Below are positions 33,901-43,733 of a stretch of DNA of 64,000 nt, piece after piece (positions within the stretch are counted from its first letter, which is position 1; every line of letters starts with the position of its first letter). Made by a program: the position numbers and the translations under genes. Source of the stretch: Bacteroidota bacterium (GTDB lineage Bacteria > Bacteroidota > Bacteroidia > Sphingobacteriales > Sphingobacteriaceae); contig JAMFRP010000006.1 of NCBI GenBank assembly GCA_026224775.1, forward strand, positions 186,001-250,000, in the 5' to 3' direction. A model generated the notes under the pieces. That model worked only from the letters and a program-made list of their open reading frames with translations, made no database searches and was not told the origin of the DNA.

Positions 33901-34176
33901 ACGTCACTGGCCTTTGTGTTCGGTTTATTCCCGATGAGTATCGCGACAGGGCCATCAGCGCAAGGTAACCACTCCATCAGTATTGGTGCCGCAGGTGGGA
34001 TGGTGTCAGGTGTAATACTTGGTTTGCTCATTATTCCTGTATTATTCGTGATCTTCCAGGGATTACAGGAAAAGGTGACCGGTGTACCTCCTGCTGCTAC
34101 GCTTGACGAGAATGGACACCCGGTTGGTCTGAATGGCCATTCAGTTGCTGAATTACAGAATGAATTTTCAGCTTAA
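30958..34176 (+). CDS. RND multidrug efflux permease, HAE-1 type
   Basis: A 1072-residue inner-membrane pump of the AcrB/MexB (hydrophobe/amphiphile efflux-1) class, with the usual 12 membrane helices and two large periplasmic loops. The N-terminus F-K-R-F-I-E-R-P-V-L-A is typical. The proton-relay aspartates are Asp407 and Asp408 in I-V-V-D-D-A-I-V-V-V-E, in the same positions as in AcrB. G-L-L-A-K-N-A-I-L-I-V-E-F-A in the second half is the partner motif. It is 27 bases after the adaptor and 19 bases before the outer-membrane factor. Hydrophobic drugs, dyes or bile-like compounds are typical cargo of this class; the actual cargo is unknown. Confidence 0.96.
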   Translation: MFKRFIERPVLATVISILLVIVGVISLTKLPLERFPNIAPPSVLVSAVYPGANAETILRSVTPSLEEAINGVEDMTYMTSTASNDGTLGITVYFKQGTNPDQAAVNVQNRVSQATSQLPAEVVQYGITTTKQQNSFIGAMGIYTEDPKKYDATFVNNYAQINIIPELKRIQGVGSAQVFGGIKDYSMRVWLNPAELAAYKITPAEVTAAIQDKNLEAAPGRFGEQSNEAFEYVIKYKGKLTTPEEYQNIIIRANTDGSILRLKDVARVELGAYSYSSINRLNGHEGITIGIIQLSGSNANQIQIDIDKLMAKLSKDFPAGIKYNQFYRTKTDLDESIDQVEHTLVEAFVLVFIVVFLFLQDFRSTLIPAIAVPVAIIGTFFFMNLFGFSVNLLTLFALVLAIGIVVDDAIVVVEAVHAKMEHDPKLTPKAATTSAMGEISGAIISITLVMAAVFLPVSFMTGSTGIFYRQFALTMAIAIVISAVNALTLSPALAALFLKNKHAVDGHEAPKKGFVDKFYAGFNGSFNYITNRYIGGIKILIGNKWISMAGLALVIAITVFLVGRTKTGFIPTEDQGFVAVAVSTPSGTSLANTNKIMKQAEVQLNTLPSARFVMSLAGFNFLTLSNSPSAGQIFLLLKPNKERGAVKNIDDIQNIVRAKMASIPGGTFFVFSFPTVPGFSNVEAMDVMLQDKTNGRLDKFSGVANNFIGKLMAKPAIAYAFTSYKADYPQLELEVDDQKAAQLGVNVKDILSTMQAYFGTAQASDFNRFGKYYRVIVQADIADRTDATAIDKVFVKNAAGENVPINTLVKLTRVYGSETASRYNLFNSIEVNAIPKPGYSSGDAIKAIQETALEQLPNGYAYEFSGQTREEISSGGQSAIIFVLCLIFVYFLLAAQYESYILPLAVILSIPTGILGVFVVLGLTGIENNIYVQVALIMLIGLLAKNAILIVEFAVQRRKAGHSLVTSAIEAARLRIRPIIMTSLAFVFGLFPMSIATGPSAQGNHSISIGAAGGMVSGVILGLLIIPVLFVIFQGLQEKVTGVPPAATLDENGHPVGLNGHSVAELQNEFSA

Positions 34177-34194
34177 TTTTTAATTACAACAGAA

Positions 34195-35604
34195 ATGAGA
34201 AATTATATAAACGGGTTATTATTGCTATCGCTTTTAAGCGCGTGTAAGGTATCTAAGGATGTCCAGGCACCAAAAAACGTAGTACCTGATACCTTTAGAA
34301 ATGCCACGCATACTGCTGATACCACAAGTGTTGGCGATATGCAATGGAAAAACTTTTTTGCTGACGCCACCCTGCAAAATTTAATAGATAGCGCAATTGA
34401 ACGTAATTACGATATGCAACTGGCTGTAAAGAACATCGAAGCTTCCCGCTTATTGTTCCGTCAAACCAAGTGGAACAATGTTCCGCAGGTTGATGCAACT
34501 GTACAGGCTACTATTAACCGTCCATCAAACAACAGTTTAAATGGGCTTAGCTTGAGTTCATTTGGCGTAGGAAGTAGCGCTGCTGATGATTATACGTCTT
34601 ACTTATCCCTCTCGTGGGAGGCGGACATCTGGGGTAAGATTCGCAGCAAAAGCAAAGCTGCCTTAGCCGAATATCTGTCAACCATCGAGGCTAAAAAAGC
34701 GGTACAAACTACTTTGGTAAATAATGTAGCGCAAGGGTATTACAACCTACTGATGCTAGACGAGCAATTAAAGATTGCCCAAAGCAACGAAAGATTGAAT
34801 GATAGTACACTGCGCATTATTAAACTGCAATACAATGCCGGTCAGGTTACTTTACTAGCTGTTCAGCAAGCGGAAGCGCAACTGCTAGCTGCCCAAAGTT
34901 TAGTGCCGCAATTTGAGCAGAATATCAAAATTCAGGAAGATGCACTAAGTATATTGGCAGGCCGTTTACCGGGAGATATCAGCCGCAGCGCCACGCTGGA
35001 TCAGTTCGAAGTACCGGCAACCATTTCATCAGGCATACCATCATCTTTACTGGCTAATCGCCCTGATGTAAAAAGTGCTGAGTATGCTATTCAGGAAGCT
35101 AACGCGAATGTTAACGTAAATAAAGCAGCAATGTACCCTGCCCTGCGCATCACAGCCAGCGGCGGTACCGATGCCTTCCGTGCGAGTGACTGGTTCAATA
35201 TCCCATCGTCATTATTTGGGATAGTTGCAGGTAGCGTGGTACAACCTTTGTTAGACCATAAAGAGCTACAAACCCAATACCGTGTAGCCGAGGTAAATCG
35301 TGATAAAAGCGTTATCCAATTTAAACAATCAGTTTTAAATGCCGTTGGCGAGGTTAGCGATGCTTTAGTTAAGATAGAAAAACTAAAACAGCAACAAGCA
35401 ATTGTACAAACCCAGGTGAATACCTTAAATAAGGCAACGCAAAATGCTAATTTGTTATTCCAAAATGGTATGGCGACTTATTTAGAGGTGATCACTGCTC
35501 AAAGCAATGTATTACAAAGCCAATTACAGCTCGCAACAATCAAACGCGATGAGTTAAGCGCCGTATCTGATCTTTACAGATCATTAGGCGGTGGTTGGAG
35601 ATAA
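34195..35604 (+). CDS. Outer-membrane efflux channel, OprM/NodT family lipoprotein
   Basis: A 469-residue TolC-like outer-membrane factor. Lipobox L-L-S-A-C (Cys17). The two repeats typical of the family are seen, each with an alpha-helical tunnel segment; L-S-L-S-W-E-A-D-I-W-G-K-I-R near residue 137 and R-P-D-V-K-S-A-E-Y-A-I-Q-E-A-N-A-N-V near residue 288 are diagnostic. It is the last gene of the tripartite operon and is followed by a strong hairpin terminator. Confidence 0.94.
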   Translation: MRNYINGLLLLSLLSACKVSKDVQAPKNVVPDTFRNATHTADTTSVGDMQWKNFFADATLQNLIDSAIERNYDMQLAVKNIEASRLLFRQTKWNNVPQVDATVQATINRPSNNSLNGLSLSSFGVGSSAADDYTSYLSLSWEADIWGKIRSKSKAALAEYLSTIEAKKAVQTTLVNNVAQGYYNLLMLDEQLKIAQSNERLNDSTLRIIKLQYNAGQVTLLAVQQAEAQLLAAQSLVPQFEQNIKIQEDALSILAGRLPGDISRSATLDQFEVPATISSGIPSSLLANRPDVKSAEYAIQEANANVNVNKAAMYPALRITASGGTDAFRASDWFNIPSSLFGIVAGSVVQPLLDHKELQTQYRVAEVNRDKSVIQFKQSVLNAVGEVSDALVKIEKLKQQQAIVQTQVNTLNKATQNANLLFQNGMATYLEVITAQSNVLQSQLQLATIKRDELSAVSDLYRSLGGGWR

Positions 35605-35619
35605 ATGAAACAGTCTTTA

Positions 35620-35659
35620 AACAAAAGAGCCCTATGATTTCTTATAGGGCTCTTTTGTT
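35620..35659 (+). terminator. Terminator of the RND operon
   Basis: Perfect 16-base arms (35620-35635 and 35644-35659) with an 8-base loop; the arm ends in TTTTGTT, and the other strand also ends in a T-rich arm, so it may work for both converging operons. Confidence 0.9.
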
Positions 35660-35669
35660 ATATATAATT

Positions 35670-36233
35670 TTATATTTTCTGCCATTCTTCCAACGCATGT
35701 ACATCGGCTTGGCGAGGGAATATTTTTGTGGTTAACACACGATGCACTTCTTCATCACCATCAGCACAACAATCAGCTAATACAGTAATGCGGTAATCCT
35801 TATCAGCGGCTTCCCGTAAGGTTGATAACACTACCCCACTTGTAGCAATTCCTGTCAATATCAAATGCTGAATACCGAATGATCTTAGGACTACTTCAAG
35901 ATCACTGCCTGTAAATGCACTTACACGGCGCTTAATAACCGTCACCTCACCTGCCTGCGGCGCAATACTATCATGAACCTGCATAAACGCAGCCATATCC
36001 ATGTTGGAGAACATTTCCTTTCCAGCTGAGAAACTCTTATTATTAATACTGATTTCGGGTGTTCCCTGCCTAAAGCCAACCACCACATAAATAACAGGCA
36101 TATTTTTGCTACGGGCAGTAGCAATTGCCGAAGATACTTTTTCAAGTATAGTTTCTGCTCCCGGAAGCATGCCAAGGATACCAACCTGCATGTCCATTAC
36201 TAAAAGAGCTGTGTTTTGTGTGTTCTGTTCCAT
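35670..36233 (-). CDS. Isochorismatase-like hydrolase without the usual cysteine
   Basis: A 187-residue protein of the isochorismatase/cysteine hydrolase fold. Asp14 (L-V-M-D-M-Q) and Lys101 (V-I-K-R-R) fit two members of the Asp-Lys-Cys triad. At the position of the nucleophilic cysteine (usually T-S-G-C) the sequence reads T-S-G-V-V-L-S-T (Val134). So it may be inactive as a cysteine hydrolase, or use another mechanism; such Val-containing homologues are common among proteins labelled cysteine hydrolase. It is the last gene of a TetR-MFS operon, 15 bases after the MFS gene. Function unknown; a metabolite-modifying role linked to export is possible. Confidence 0.85.
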   Translation of the reverse strand: MEQNTQNTALLVMDMQVGILGMLPGAETILEKVSSAIATARSKNMPVIYVVVGFRQGTPEISINNKSFSAGKEMFSNMDMAAFMQVHDSIAPQAGEVTVIKRRVSAFTGSDLEVVLRSFGIQHLILTGIATSGVVLSTLREAADKDYRITVLADCCADGDEEVHRVLTTKIFPRQADVHALEEWQKI

Positions 36234-36248
36234 TTTATTTGATAATTA

Positions 36249-37535
36249 TTATTGATTTACTTTTTCTACTGCAAGCGCTTCGTCTACCTGTAACTCCTCT
36301 TGACTTATCATCTTATTTATTTTCTCTTTACTGAATATCTTATAAAATACAGCGGCTATTACAAGCGCGATTATTCCCTGGCATAACATTGTTAACGGGG
36401 CGGATATTTTTTGTGAGATCGTACCGATAAGTAAGCTGCCTAATGGCAACATGCCAAAAAATCCCATAGCTACATAACTCATTACTCTTCCTCGCATATT
36501 TTGAGCAGCTTCTATTTGTATGGTAGTAATACAGGCCGTCATCGGCATCAGGGAACCAAAACCTATCAGAACCGCGAATGGTATCGAGACAAGAAAATTC
36601 GTCACCCGAGAGAACAATATCAGCCCAATTCCTAAAACGACTATTCCCATAAGTGAAACAAACCGGAGATTAGTTCCCTTCTTCAGCGAAGCAAAAAATA
36701 AACTTCCTGAAATAGCACCTAAACCCATAACGCTGGCGATGTAACCAAAAGTAGAGGCATTACCTTTAAATATCACTTTTGCAAAAACAGGTAAAACTGT
36801 ATCATAAGGAAAAACCAATAAACTCGATATAATAATTAATAATATAATTGAACCTATAGTCGGTTCTTGTTTCAGGTATTGCAAGCCTTCGGACAGTTCA
36901 GTTATAATCTTCTTTTTTACTAACGGTGGTGTAAACTTTGGTAATTTCATGAGTAATAGCGACGCAAGTACTGCTAAAAAGCTCACCGCGTTTAATGAAA
37001 AACAAATGCCCGCACCAAATTTTTGAAGGACTATGCCTGATAATGCCGGCCCCACCAGCCTGGCTATATTAACCATGCCTGAGTTAAGCGCTAATGCATT
37101 TGGGATATCTTCCTTATTGTCTACCATTTCATGCACCATTGGTTGCCTCGCAGGCACATCAAATGCATTAATTACACCGAGCATGGCACTAAGCGTAAGT
37201 ATTTCCCATACCACATAATGATTTGTTAAAATAAGTATGGCTAATAGCACAGCCTGTACCATGGATGCGGTTTGCGTAACCAATAATATCTTGTATCTGC
37301 TATATCTATCAGAAACCACTCCGCCATGTAGCGAAAGCAAAAATGACGGAAACTGCTGCGCAAATATGGCTAGCCCAAGCATAGAAGCAGAATGTGTTAT
37401 AGAGTAAATAACCCAGCTCACCGCTGTGCGCTGCATCCAGGTCCCTATTTGCGAGACAGATTGTCCGCAAAAAAATAAAGTATAATTTTTATTCCGGAAT
37501 GCACGGAATAGGTGAGTCGTTTTTTTGTTTTCCAT
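36249..37535 (-). CDS. MFS transporter, drug/siderophore exporter type
   Basis: A 428-residue transporter with 12 predicted helices, related to the EntS/YfiS (MFS_3) exporters. The loop after helix 2 has G-G-V-V-S-D-R-Y-S-R-Y-K, the family loop motif G-x-x-x-D-R. W-M-Q-R-T-A-V-S-W and F-D-V-P-A-R-Q-P-M are also typical of this branch. I choose ATG 37535. An in-frame ATG at 37571 would make a start inside the TTCGACAA palindrome, which is more likely an operator. It sits after the TetR gene in one operon and is followed by the isochorismatase-like gene. Substrate unknown. Confidence 0.9.
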   Translation of the reverse strand: MENKKTTHLFRAFRNKNYTLFFCGQSVSQIGTWMQRTAVSWVIYSITHSASMLGLAIFAQQFPSFLLSLHGGVVSDRYSRYKILLVTQTASMVQAVLLAILILTNHYVVWEILTLSAMLGVINAFDVPARQPMVHEMVDNKEDIPNALALNSGMVNIARLVGPALSGIVLQKFGAGICFSLNAVSFLAVLASLLLMKLPKFTPPLVKKKIITELSEGLQYLKQEPTIGSIILLIIISSLLVFPYDTVLPVFAKVIFKGNASTFGYIASVMGLGAISGSLFFASLKKGTNLRFVSLMGIVVLGIGLILFSRVTNFLVSIPFAVLIGFGSLMPMTACITTIQIEAAQNMRGRVMSYVAMGFFGMLPLGSLLIGTISQKISAPLTMLCQGIIALVIAAVFYKIFSKEKINKMISQEELQVDEALAVEKVNQ

Positions 37536-37553
37536 TTTTAGCTCAATAATCAA

Positions 37554-37580
37554 TTCGACAATATTTGTCATTTTGTCGAA
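37554..37580. promoter_or_regulatory. Perfect 8-base palindrome between TetR and MFS genes
   Basis: TTCGACAA (37554-37561) and TTGTCGAA (37573-37580) are perfect inverted arms with an 11-base spacer. It lies between the TetR stop (37597) and the chosen MFS start (37535), so it could be an internal operator for the transporter genes. Confidence 0.55.
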
Positions 37581-37596
37581 AATATTGTAAATTTTT

Positions 37597-38214
37597 TTAT
37601 CCTCTCAGTCCATTTATAGCCATGTTGGCTAAAGTCCTGGCCGCGGGTTCAATCTCTTCAAAATTATCTTCCATTATCATTTCACGTTTTAATCCGCGTA
37701 AACTACTTAATAATACAAAAATCAATATGTCTTTTTTATCTTTATCTATTGTACGAATTTCGCCTTTATTAATCGCATCAGTTAAAATTCGCCCAAGCAG
37801 ATCACCCTCCAACTTCATGATAACCCTATGATGAATAATTTTTGTTTTGTTAAATTGTGAAATAGCATCTGCATCCATCCCGGCCTCGAATGCACTATAA
37901 ACCGTTTTCTTGTCGCGAAGAAAATTTAATTTTGTTGCACAAAAAGCATTTATTTTTTCTTCCACAGTATTTACCTGATCTGTAGCGCGAGAAATAGCAG
38001 CCATCATTTCTTTTATTTCAAGATCCATTACGGCATCAAATATCTCGTCCTTACTTTTATAATAATAATAAAGCGAGCTTCGCCCCTTGCCAATAGCTTT
38101 GGCCACATCATCCATAGTAACCTTATGCAGCCCATAAACCTGAAACAATTGTTTAGCGGCCTGCAAGATTTGGGTTTGGATTACATCTTCTTTTATTGGA
38201 TTGGTAACAGACAT
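37597..38214 (-). CDS. TetR-family regulator of the MFS operon
   Basis: A 205-residue TetR-family regulator. The DNA-binding part is K-V-T-M-D-D-V-A-K-A-I-G-K-G-R-S-S-L-Y-Y (about 34-53), followed by Y-Y-K-S-K-D-E-I-F. The rest is helical and binds an unknown inducer. It is the first gene of an operon with an MFS exporter and an isochorismatase-like protein, and a palindrome overlaps its own promoter. It is not a close copy of the TetR at 28908. Confidence 0.9.
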   Translation of the reverse strand: MSVTNPIKEDVIQTQILQAAKQLFQVYGLHKVTMDDVAKAIGKGRSSLYYYYKSKDEIFDAVMDLEIKEMMAAISRATDQVNTVEEKINAFCATKLNFLRDKKTVYSAFEAGMDADAISQFNKTKIIHHRVIMKLEGDLLGRILTDAINKGEIRTIDKDKKDILIFVLLSSLRGLKREMIMEDNFEEIEPAARTLANMAINGLRG

Positions 38215-38231
38215 TAATTTGGATTAATAAT

Positions 38232-38275
38232 CAAAGATACATATTTTAAACATTTAAACAAATAATGTCTAAATG
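38232..38275 (-). promoter_or_regulatory. Promoter and operator of the second TetR gene
   Basis: On the minus strand TTTG (38259-38262) is followed after 19 bases by TATCTTTG (38232-38239), a textbook Bacteroidota promoter. An imperfect palindrome, CATTTAAAC (38251-38259) and GTCTAAATG (38267-38275) with a 7-base centre and 8 of 9 arm bases paired, overlaps the -33 box. This is a strong candidate for autorepression by the TetR protein. Confidence 0.7.
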
Positions 38276-38346
38276 ATTTTATTTCGATATTTATCATCCA
38301 AAAACTTTTTAATTATTGATTGGAATAATTAATTCAACATTTTCTA

Positions 38347-38354
38347 TAGCTTTA
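38347..38354 (+). promoter_or_regulatory. Possible -7 box of the thiamine operon
   Basis: TAGCTTTA is one base off TAnnTTTG and ends 7 bases before the riboswitch. A TTG lies 24 bases upstream (38320-38322). Confidence 0.35.
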
Positions 38355-38360
38355 CAAAAA

Positions 38361-38432
38361 ACTTTAGGGGTGCCTTGTGCTGAGAAATACCCTTTGAACC
38401 TGATGCAGTTAGTACTGCCGAAGGGAAAAGTA
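38361..38432 (+). ncRNA. TPP riboswitch (THI element)
   Basis: This has the conserved parts of the thiamine-pyrophosphate aptamer: AGGGGTGCC near 38366, GCTGAGA at about 38379, ACCCTTTGAACCTGATGC (38389-38406), then GCCGAAGGGAAAAG. The CTGAGA and CCTGATGCAGTTAGTACTGC segments are the universal TPP pyrimidine and pyrophosphate sites. It is upstream of thiS and governs the whole thiamine operon. Ends are approximate. Confidence 0.95.
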
Positions 38433-38433
38433 G

Positions 38434-38457
38434 AACAACCTCCCAAGGTTGTTTTCA
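38434..38457 (+). terminator. Hairpin after the TPP aptamer, possible expression platform
   Basis: AACAACCT (38434-38441) pairs with AGGTTGTT (38446-38453) across a CCCA loop, followed by TTC. It lies directly after the aptamer and 48 bases before thiS. The T-run is short, so termination efficiency is uncertain. Confidence 0.45.
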
Positions 38458-38500
38458 TTCCTTAAACGGGGGCATTCCTATAGTTAGAAATTACTAACAA

Positions 38501-38704
38501 ATGGAAATTACCGTAAATCAACAAAATCATTCGGTTACCGACAATTGCACTTTGCAACAAATGCTTGCTATTGTTATTCAACAGCCTTTAACTGGCGTGG
38601 CTGTCGCCATTAATCAGCAAATTATCCCTAGAAATAACTGGGATTCTCATCTACTCAAATCCAACGATAACATTATTTTAATTAAAGCAACTCAGGGAGG
38701 TTAG
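38501..38704 (+). CDS. thiS: Sulfur carrier protein ThiS
   Basis: A 67-residue ubiquitin-like protein ending in the required G-G (T-Q-G-G). ThiF adenylates this end and it becomes a thiocarboxylate, the sulfur donor for the thiazole ring made by ThiG. ATG at 38501. It is the first gene of the riboswitch-controlled operon, followed after 9 bases by thiC. Confidence 0.95.
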   Translation: MEITVNQQNHSVTDNCTLQQMLAIVIQQPLTGVAVAINQQIIPRNNWDSHLLKSNDNIILIKATQGG

Positions 38705-40597
<1,893 letters not shown>

Positions 40598-40600
40598 ATC

Positions 40601-41212
40601 ATGAAGCTGGTTGTTATTTCAAACCCGGAGATAGTTCTTGATGAAAGTATCATCATAAATAATCTGTTTAAATTGGGTTTGAAATACTTCCATATCCGAA
40701 AGCCCAATCACAATGCCACACAGATAAGTAAGTTAATTCAAGAAATACATCCGCAATATTATGACTATATCTCATTGCATCAGCATCACCAATTGGCAAA
40801 GGAATTTGGGATACAACGGCTGCATTATACGGAGCAGGCACGTGTAGAATCCAACATACAAAAATGGCAGGCACAAATTGATGCTGGTTACAGTTTAAGT
40901 ACATCCATACATAGCCTCACTTTGCTGTCTACATTTACATTGTTCGATTACGTTTTTTACGGCCCGGTATTCAACAGTAGATCAAAGCCCGATTATAAAA
41001 GCAGTGTACCCGCCGACTTTAAGCTGGATAAAGACTATCCCAAACCGGAGGTATTGGCTTTGGGCGGAGTCGATGCATCCGGCCTAAAAAAATTAAAAGC
41101 GATGAACTTTGATGGCGCTGCGGTATTGGGTGCAATATGGAATGAACCGGATAAAGCGATAGCCAATTTTAAACAATTAAAAGAAAACCTGCCTATTTTA
41201 TACGCAAAATAA
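40601..41212 (+). CDS. ThiE/TenI-like protein, divergent paralogue
   Basis: A 203-residue TIM-barrel protein of the ThiE/TenI superfamily. It lacks the N-D-H motif seen in the next gene (I-I-N-D-H-P-E); the equivalent reads I-S-L-H-Q-H-H. Family-like parts are Y-F-H-I-R-K-P near the N-terminus, Y-G-P-V-F-N-S-R-S-K-P and A-L-G-G-V-D. In Bacillus the related TenI is a thiazole tautomerase acting in the same pathway, so this copy may do that job instead of making thiamine phosphate. The stop overlaps the thiE start by one base. The functional split is inferred. Confidence 0.75.
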   Translation: MKLVVISNPEIVLDESIIINNLFKLGLKYFHIRKPNHNATQISKLIQEIHPQYYDYISLHQHHQLAKEFGIQRLHYTEQARVESNIQKWQAQIDAGYSLSTSIHSLTLLSTFTLFDYVFYGPVFNSRSKPDYKSSVPADFKLDKDYPKPEVLALGGVDASGLKKLKAMNFDGAAVLGAIWNEPDKAIANFKQLKENLPILYAK

Positions 41213-41847
41213 TGATTGATAAACTTCACTATATCTCACAACAGCCTCAAAACGGCTCACACCTTACAGCCATCAGGCAAGCGCTTGATGCAGGATGTAA
41301 ATGGATACAACTAAGAATTAAAAACCAAACTGATGATGTTATACTTGAATACGCGATAGAAGCAAATAAAATATGCAGCCGGTATGGTGCAAAACTTATT
41401 ATTAACGATCATCCTGAAATAGCGCTTATAGCAGGTGCTTATGGTGTGCATTTGGGCTTGCGGGATATGTCTATTGCCGAAGCGAGGGATATTGTAGGTA
41501 AGAAAACAATAATAGGCGGTACAGCCAATACCTTCGAACATATTAAACAGAGGATTGCTGATGGCGCTGATTATATCGGCCTCGGTCCTTTCCGCTTTAC
41601 AACCACCAAACAAAATTTAAGCCCTATTTTAGGATTAAGTGGTTATGAAACCATTATGGCACAAATGCGATCTGCCAACCTGCAGATCCCTATTATTGCT
41701 GTAGGCGGCATACTATCTGAAGATATTGCGGCTATTATGCAAACAGGTGTTTATGGTATAGCGGTATCTGGTACTATAACCCATGCCACTAACCCTACGC
41801 AAATGGTTAGGCACATGTATCAGGAACTTAATAACCAATGCTTATAA
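41212..41847 (+). CDS. thiE: Thiamine-phosphate synthase ThiE
   Basis: A 211-residue enzyme coupling HMP-diphosphate with thiazole phosphate. Seen are Q-L-R-I-K near residue 32, the metal/substrate motif I-I-N-D-H-P near residue 63, G-V-H-L-G near residue 80 and Y-I-G-L-G-P-F-R-F-T-T-T-K-Q near residue 122, which are the usual family blocks. It overlaps the preceding paralogue by one base and precedes thiG by 6 bases. Confidence 0.93.
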   Translation: MIDKLHYISQQPQNGSHLTAIRQALDAGCKWIQLRIKNQTDDVILEYAIEANKICSRYGAKLIINDHPEIALIAGAYGVHLGLRDMSIAEARDIVGKKTIIGGTANTFEHIKQRIADGADYIGLGPFRFTTTKQNLSPILGLSGYETIMAQMRSANLQIPIIAVGGILSEDIAAIMQTGVYGIAVSGTITHATNPTQMVRHMYQELNNQCL

Positions 41848-41853
41848 AAGCCC

Positions 41854-42621
41854 ATGTTAAAAATAGCCGATAAAATGTTTACGTCACGCCTTTTTACAGG
41901 CACCGGAAAGTTTAGCTCATCCACATTAATGAAAGATGCCTTGCTGTCTTCAGGGTCTGAACTGGTAACCGTTGCTTTAAAACGTGTAGATGTTAAAAAT
42001 AATGAACATGATGATCTGTTGATCCGATTGAAGTATCCGCATATCAATTTGTTACCAAATACATCAGGAGTGCGAAATGCTAAGGAAGCCATTTTTGCGG
42101 CACAACTGGCGCGCGAAGCTCTTGAAACCAACTGGATTAAACTGGAGATACATCCTGATCCCAAATATTTGATGCCCGACCCTATCGAAACCTTAAAGGC
42201 GACCGAAGAACTGGCTAAAATGGGATTTATTGTGCTACCTTATATCCATGCCGACCCTGTGCTATGCAAAAGGTTGGAAGATGCAGGCACTGCTGCCGTT
42301 ATGCCTTTGGGCTCGCCAATTGGCAGCAATAAAGGATTAAGAACTATAGATTTTTTAGAGATCATCATCAGCCAAAGTAATGTACCGGTTATTATTGATG
42401 CCGGTATAGGTTCACCTTCTGATGCCGCTAAAGCTCTTGAGATTGGGGCGGATGCTGTATTGGTGAATACAGCCATTGCTGTTTCTAGCAACCCCGTACA
42501 AATGGCAATAGCATTTAAATTAGCTGTAGAGGCCGGTCGCATAGCTTTTGAAGCAAAACTGGCACTACCTGTAACCCATGCCGTAGCAAGCAGTCCACTA
42601 ACCTCTTTTTTAGATGAATAG
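41854..42621 (+). CDS. thiG: Thiazole synthase ThiG
   Basis: A 255-residue TIM-barrel enzyme that builds the thiazole phosphate from deoxyxylulose phosphate, dehydroglycine and ThiS thiocarboxylate. [12 protein letters not shown] at the N-terminus, W-I-K-L-E-I (Schiff-base lysine position) and [13 protein letters not shown] are family blocks. It overlaps thiH by 8 bases, so their translation is coupled, as expected for a ThiGH complex. Confidence 0.95.
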   Translation: MLKIADKMFTSRLFTGTGKFSSSTLMKDALLSSGSELVTVALKRVDVKNNEHDDLLIRLKYPHINLLPNTSGVRNAKEAIFAAQLAREALETNWIKLEIHPDPKYLMPDPIETLKATEELAKMGFIVLPYIHADPVLCKRLEDAGTAAVMPLGSPIGSNKGLRTIDFLEIIISQSNVPVIIDAGIGSPSDAAKALEIGADAVLVNTAIAVSSNPVQMAIAFKLAVEAGRIAFEAKLALPVTHAVASSPLTSFLDE

Positions 42622-43729
42622 CTTCGCAGATATTTTCGAATCGCATAATTGGGACGAAACCAAAGCCAACATTTATGCCAAAACAAGCCATGATGTTGAA
42701 CAAGCTTTATCGGCCGATAAACGGACGTTAGAGGATTTTAAGGCATTAATATCCCCCGCTGCCGCGCCTTACCTGGAGCAGATGGCCCAAATAAGCCAAC
42801 AACTAACTCTTAAACGTTTTGGCAAGGTTATACAAATGTATGTACCGCTTTACCTATCAAACGAGTGTAATAATATTTGTACTTATTGTGGTTTTAGTTA
42901 TGATAATAAGGTAAAACGTAAAACGCTTTCTCCGATGGAGATCATGCAGGAAGTTGCTGTAATTAAAGATATGGGATACGATCATGTACTTTTAGTTACA
43001 GGGGAAGCTAACCAAACCGTGCATGTAGATTACTTTAAAAAAGTGCTTGACCTCATTCGCCCTCATTTTGCTCAAATATCTATGGAGGTTCAGCCCCTCG
43101 ATTTGGAGGATTACCAACAACTAACGCCTTATGGTTTAAATACCGTTTTGGTTTATCAGGAAACCTATCACCAGGAAGACTACAAAAAACATCACCCTAA
43201 AGGAAAGAAATCTAACTTTCAATACCGGTTAGAAACCCCCGATCGACTGGGCCAGGCCGGTATTCATAAAATGGGTTTAGGTGTGTTGATAGGTTTGGAG
43301 GACTGGCGTACCGATTCGTTTTTTACGGCATTGCATTTAAATTATCTGGAGAAAAAATACTGGCAAAGCAAATACAGCCTTTCTTTCCCAAGATTAAGGC
43401 CCTTTAGTGGCGGTTTAGAACCCAAGGTGGAAATGAACGACCGGGAACTGGTGCAATTGATATGTGCTTACCGCTTATTTAACCAGGAGGTAGAACTTTC
43501 TATTTCTACACGCGAATCACCAAATTTCAGGAACAATATCATCAAGTTAGGGATCACAGCTATAAGTGCAGGTTCAAAAACTAATCCTGGTGGATATTCT
43601 GTTGAAACCGAATCGCTCGAGCAGTTTGAAATCAGTGACGAACGCAGCCCCCAACAAATAGCTCGGGTTATTGCCGCTCAAGGCTATGAAGCTGTATGGA
43701 AAGACTGGGATAATAGTTTAGCAATATAG
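42614..43729 (+). CDS. thiH: 2-iminoacetate synthase ThiH
   Basis: A 371-residue radical SAM enzyme that cleaves tyrosine to dehydroglycine and p-cresol. The cluster motif C-N-N-I-C-T-Y-C is at residues 85-92, and S-K-T-N-P-G-G-Y near the C-terminus is typical of ThiH. The use of ThiH, and the absence of ThiO in the cluster, indicate the tyrosine-based route. It overlaps thiG and precedes the thiF-like gene by 4 bases. Confidence 0.95.
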   Translation: MNSFADIFESHNWDETKANIYAKTSHDVEQALSADKRTLEDFKALISPAAAPYLEQMAQISQQLTLKRFGKVIQMYVPLYLSNECNNICTYCGFSYDNKVKRKTLSPMEIMQEVAVIKDMGYDHVLLVTGEANQTVHVDYFKKVLDLIRPHFAQISMEVQPLDLEDYQQLTPYGLNTVLVYQETYHQEDYKKHHPKGKKSNFQYRLETPDRLGQAGIHKMGLGVLIGLEDWRTDSFFTALHLNYLEKKYWQSKYSLSFPRLRPFSGGLEPKVEMNDRELVQLICAYRLFNQEVELSISTRESPNFRNNIIKLGITAISAGSKTNPGGYSVETESLEQFEISDERSPQQIARVIAAQGYEAVWKDWDNSLAI

Positions 43730-43733
43730 AAGC

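Noticed and set aside
35942..36184. 80-codon minus-strand frame within the isochorismatase-like gene
   Set aside because: It is a shifted frame of the real gene, without motifs.
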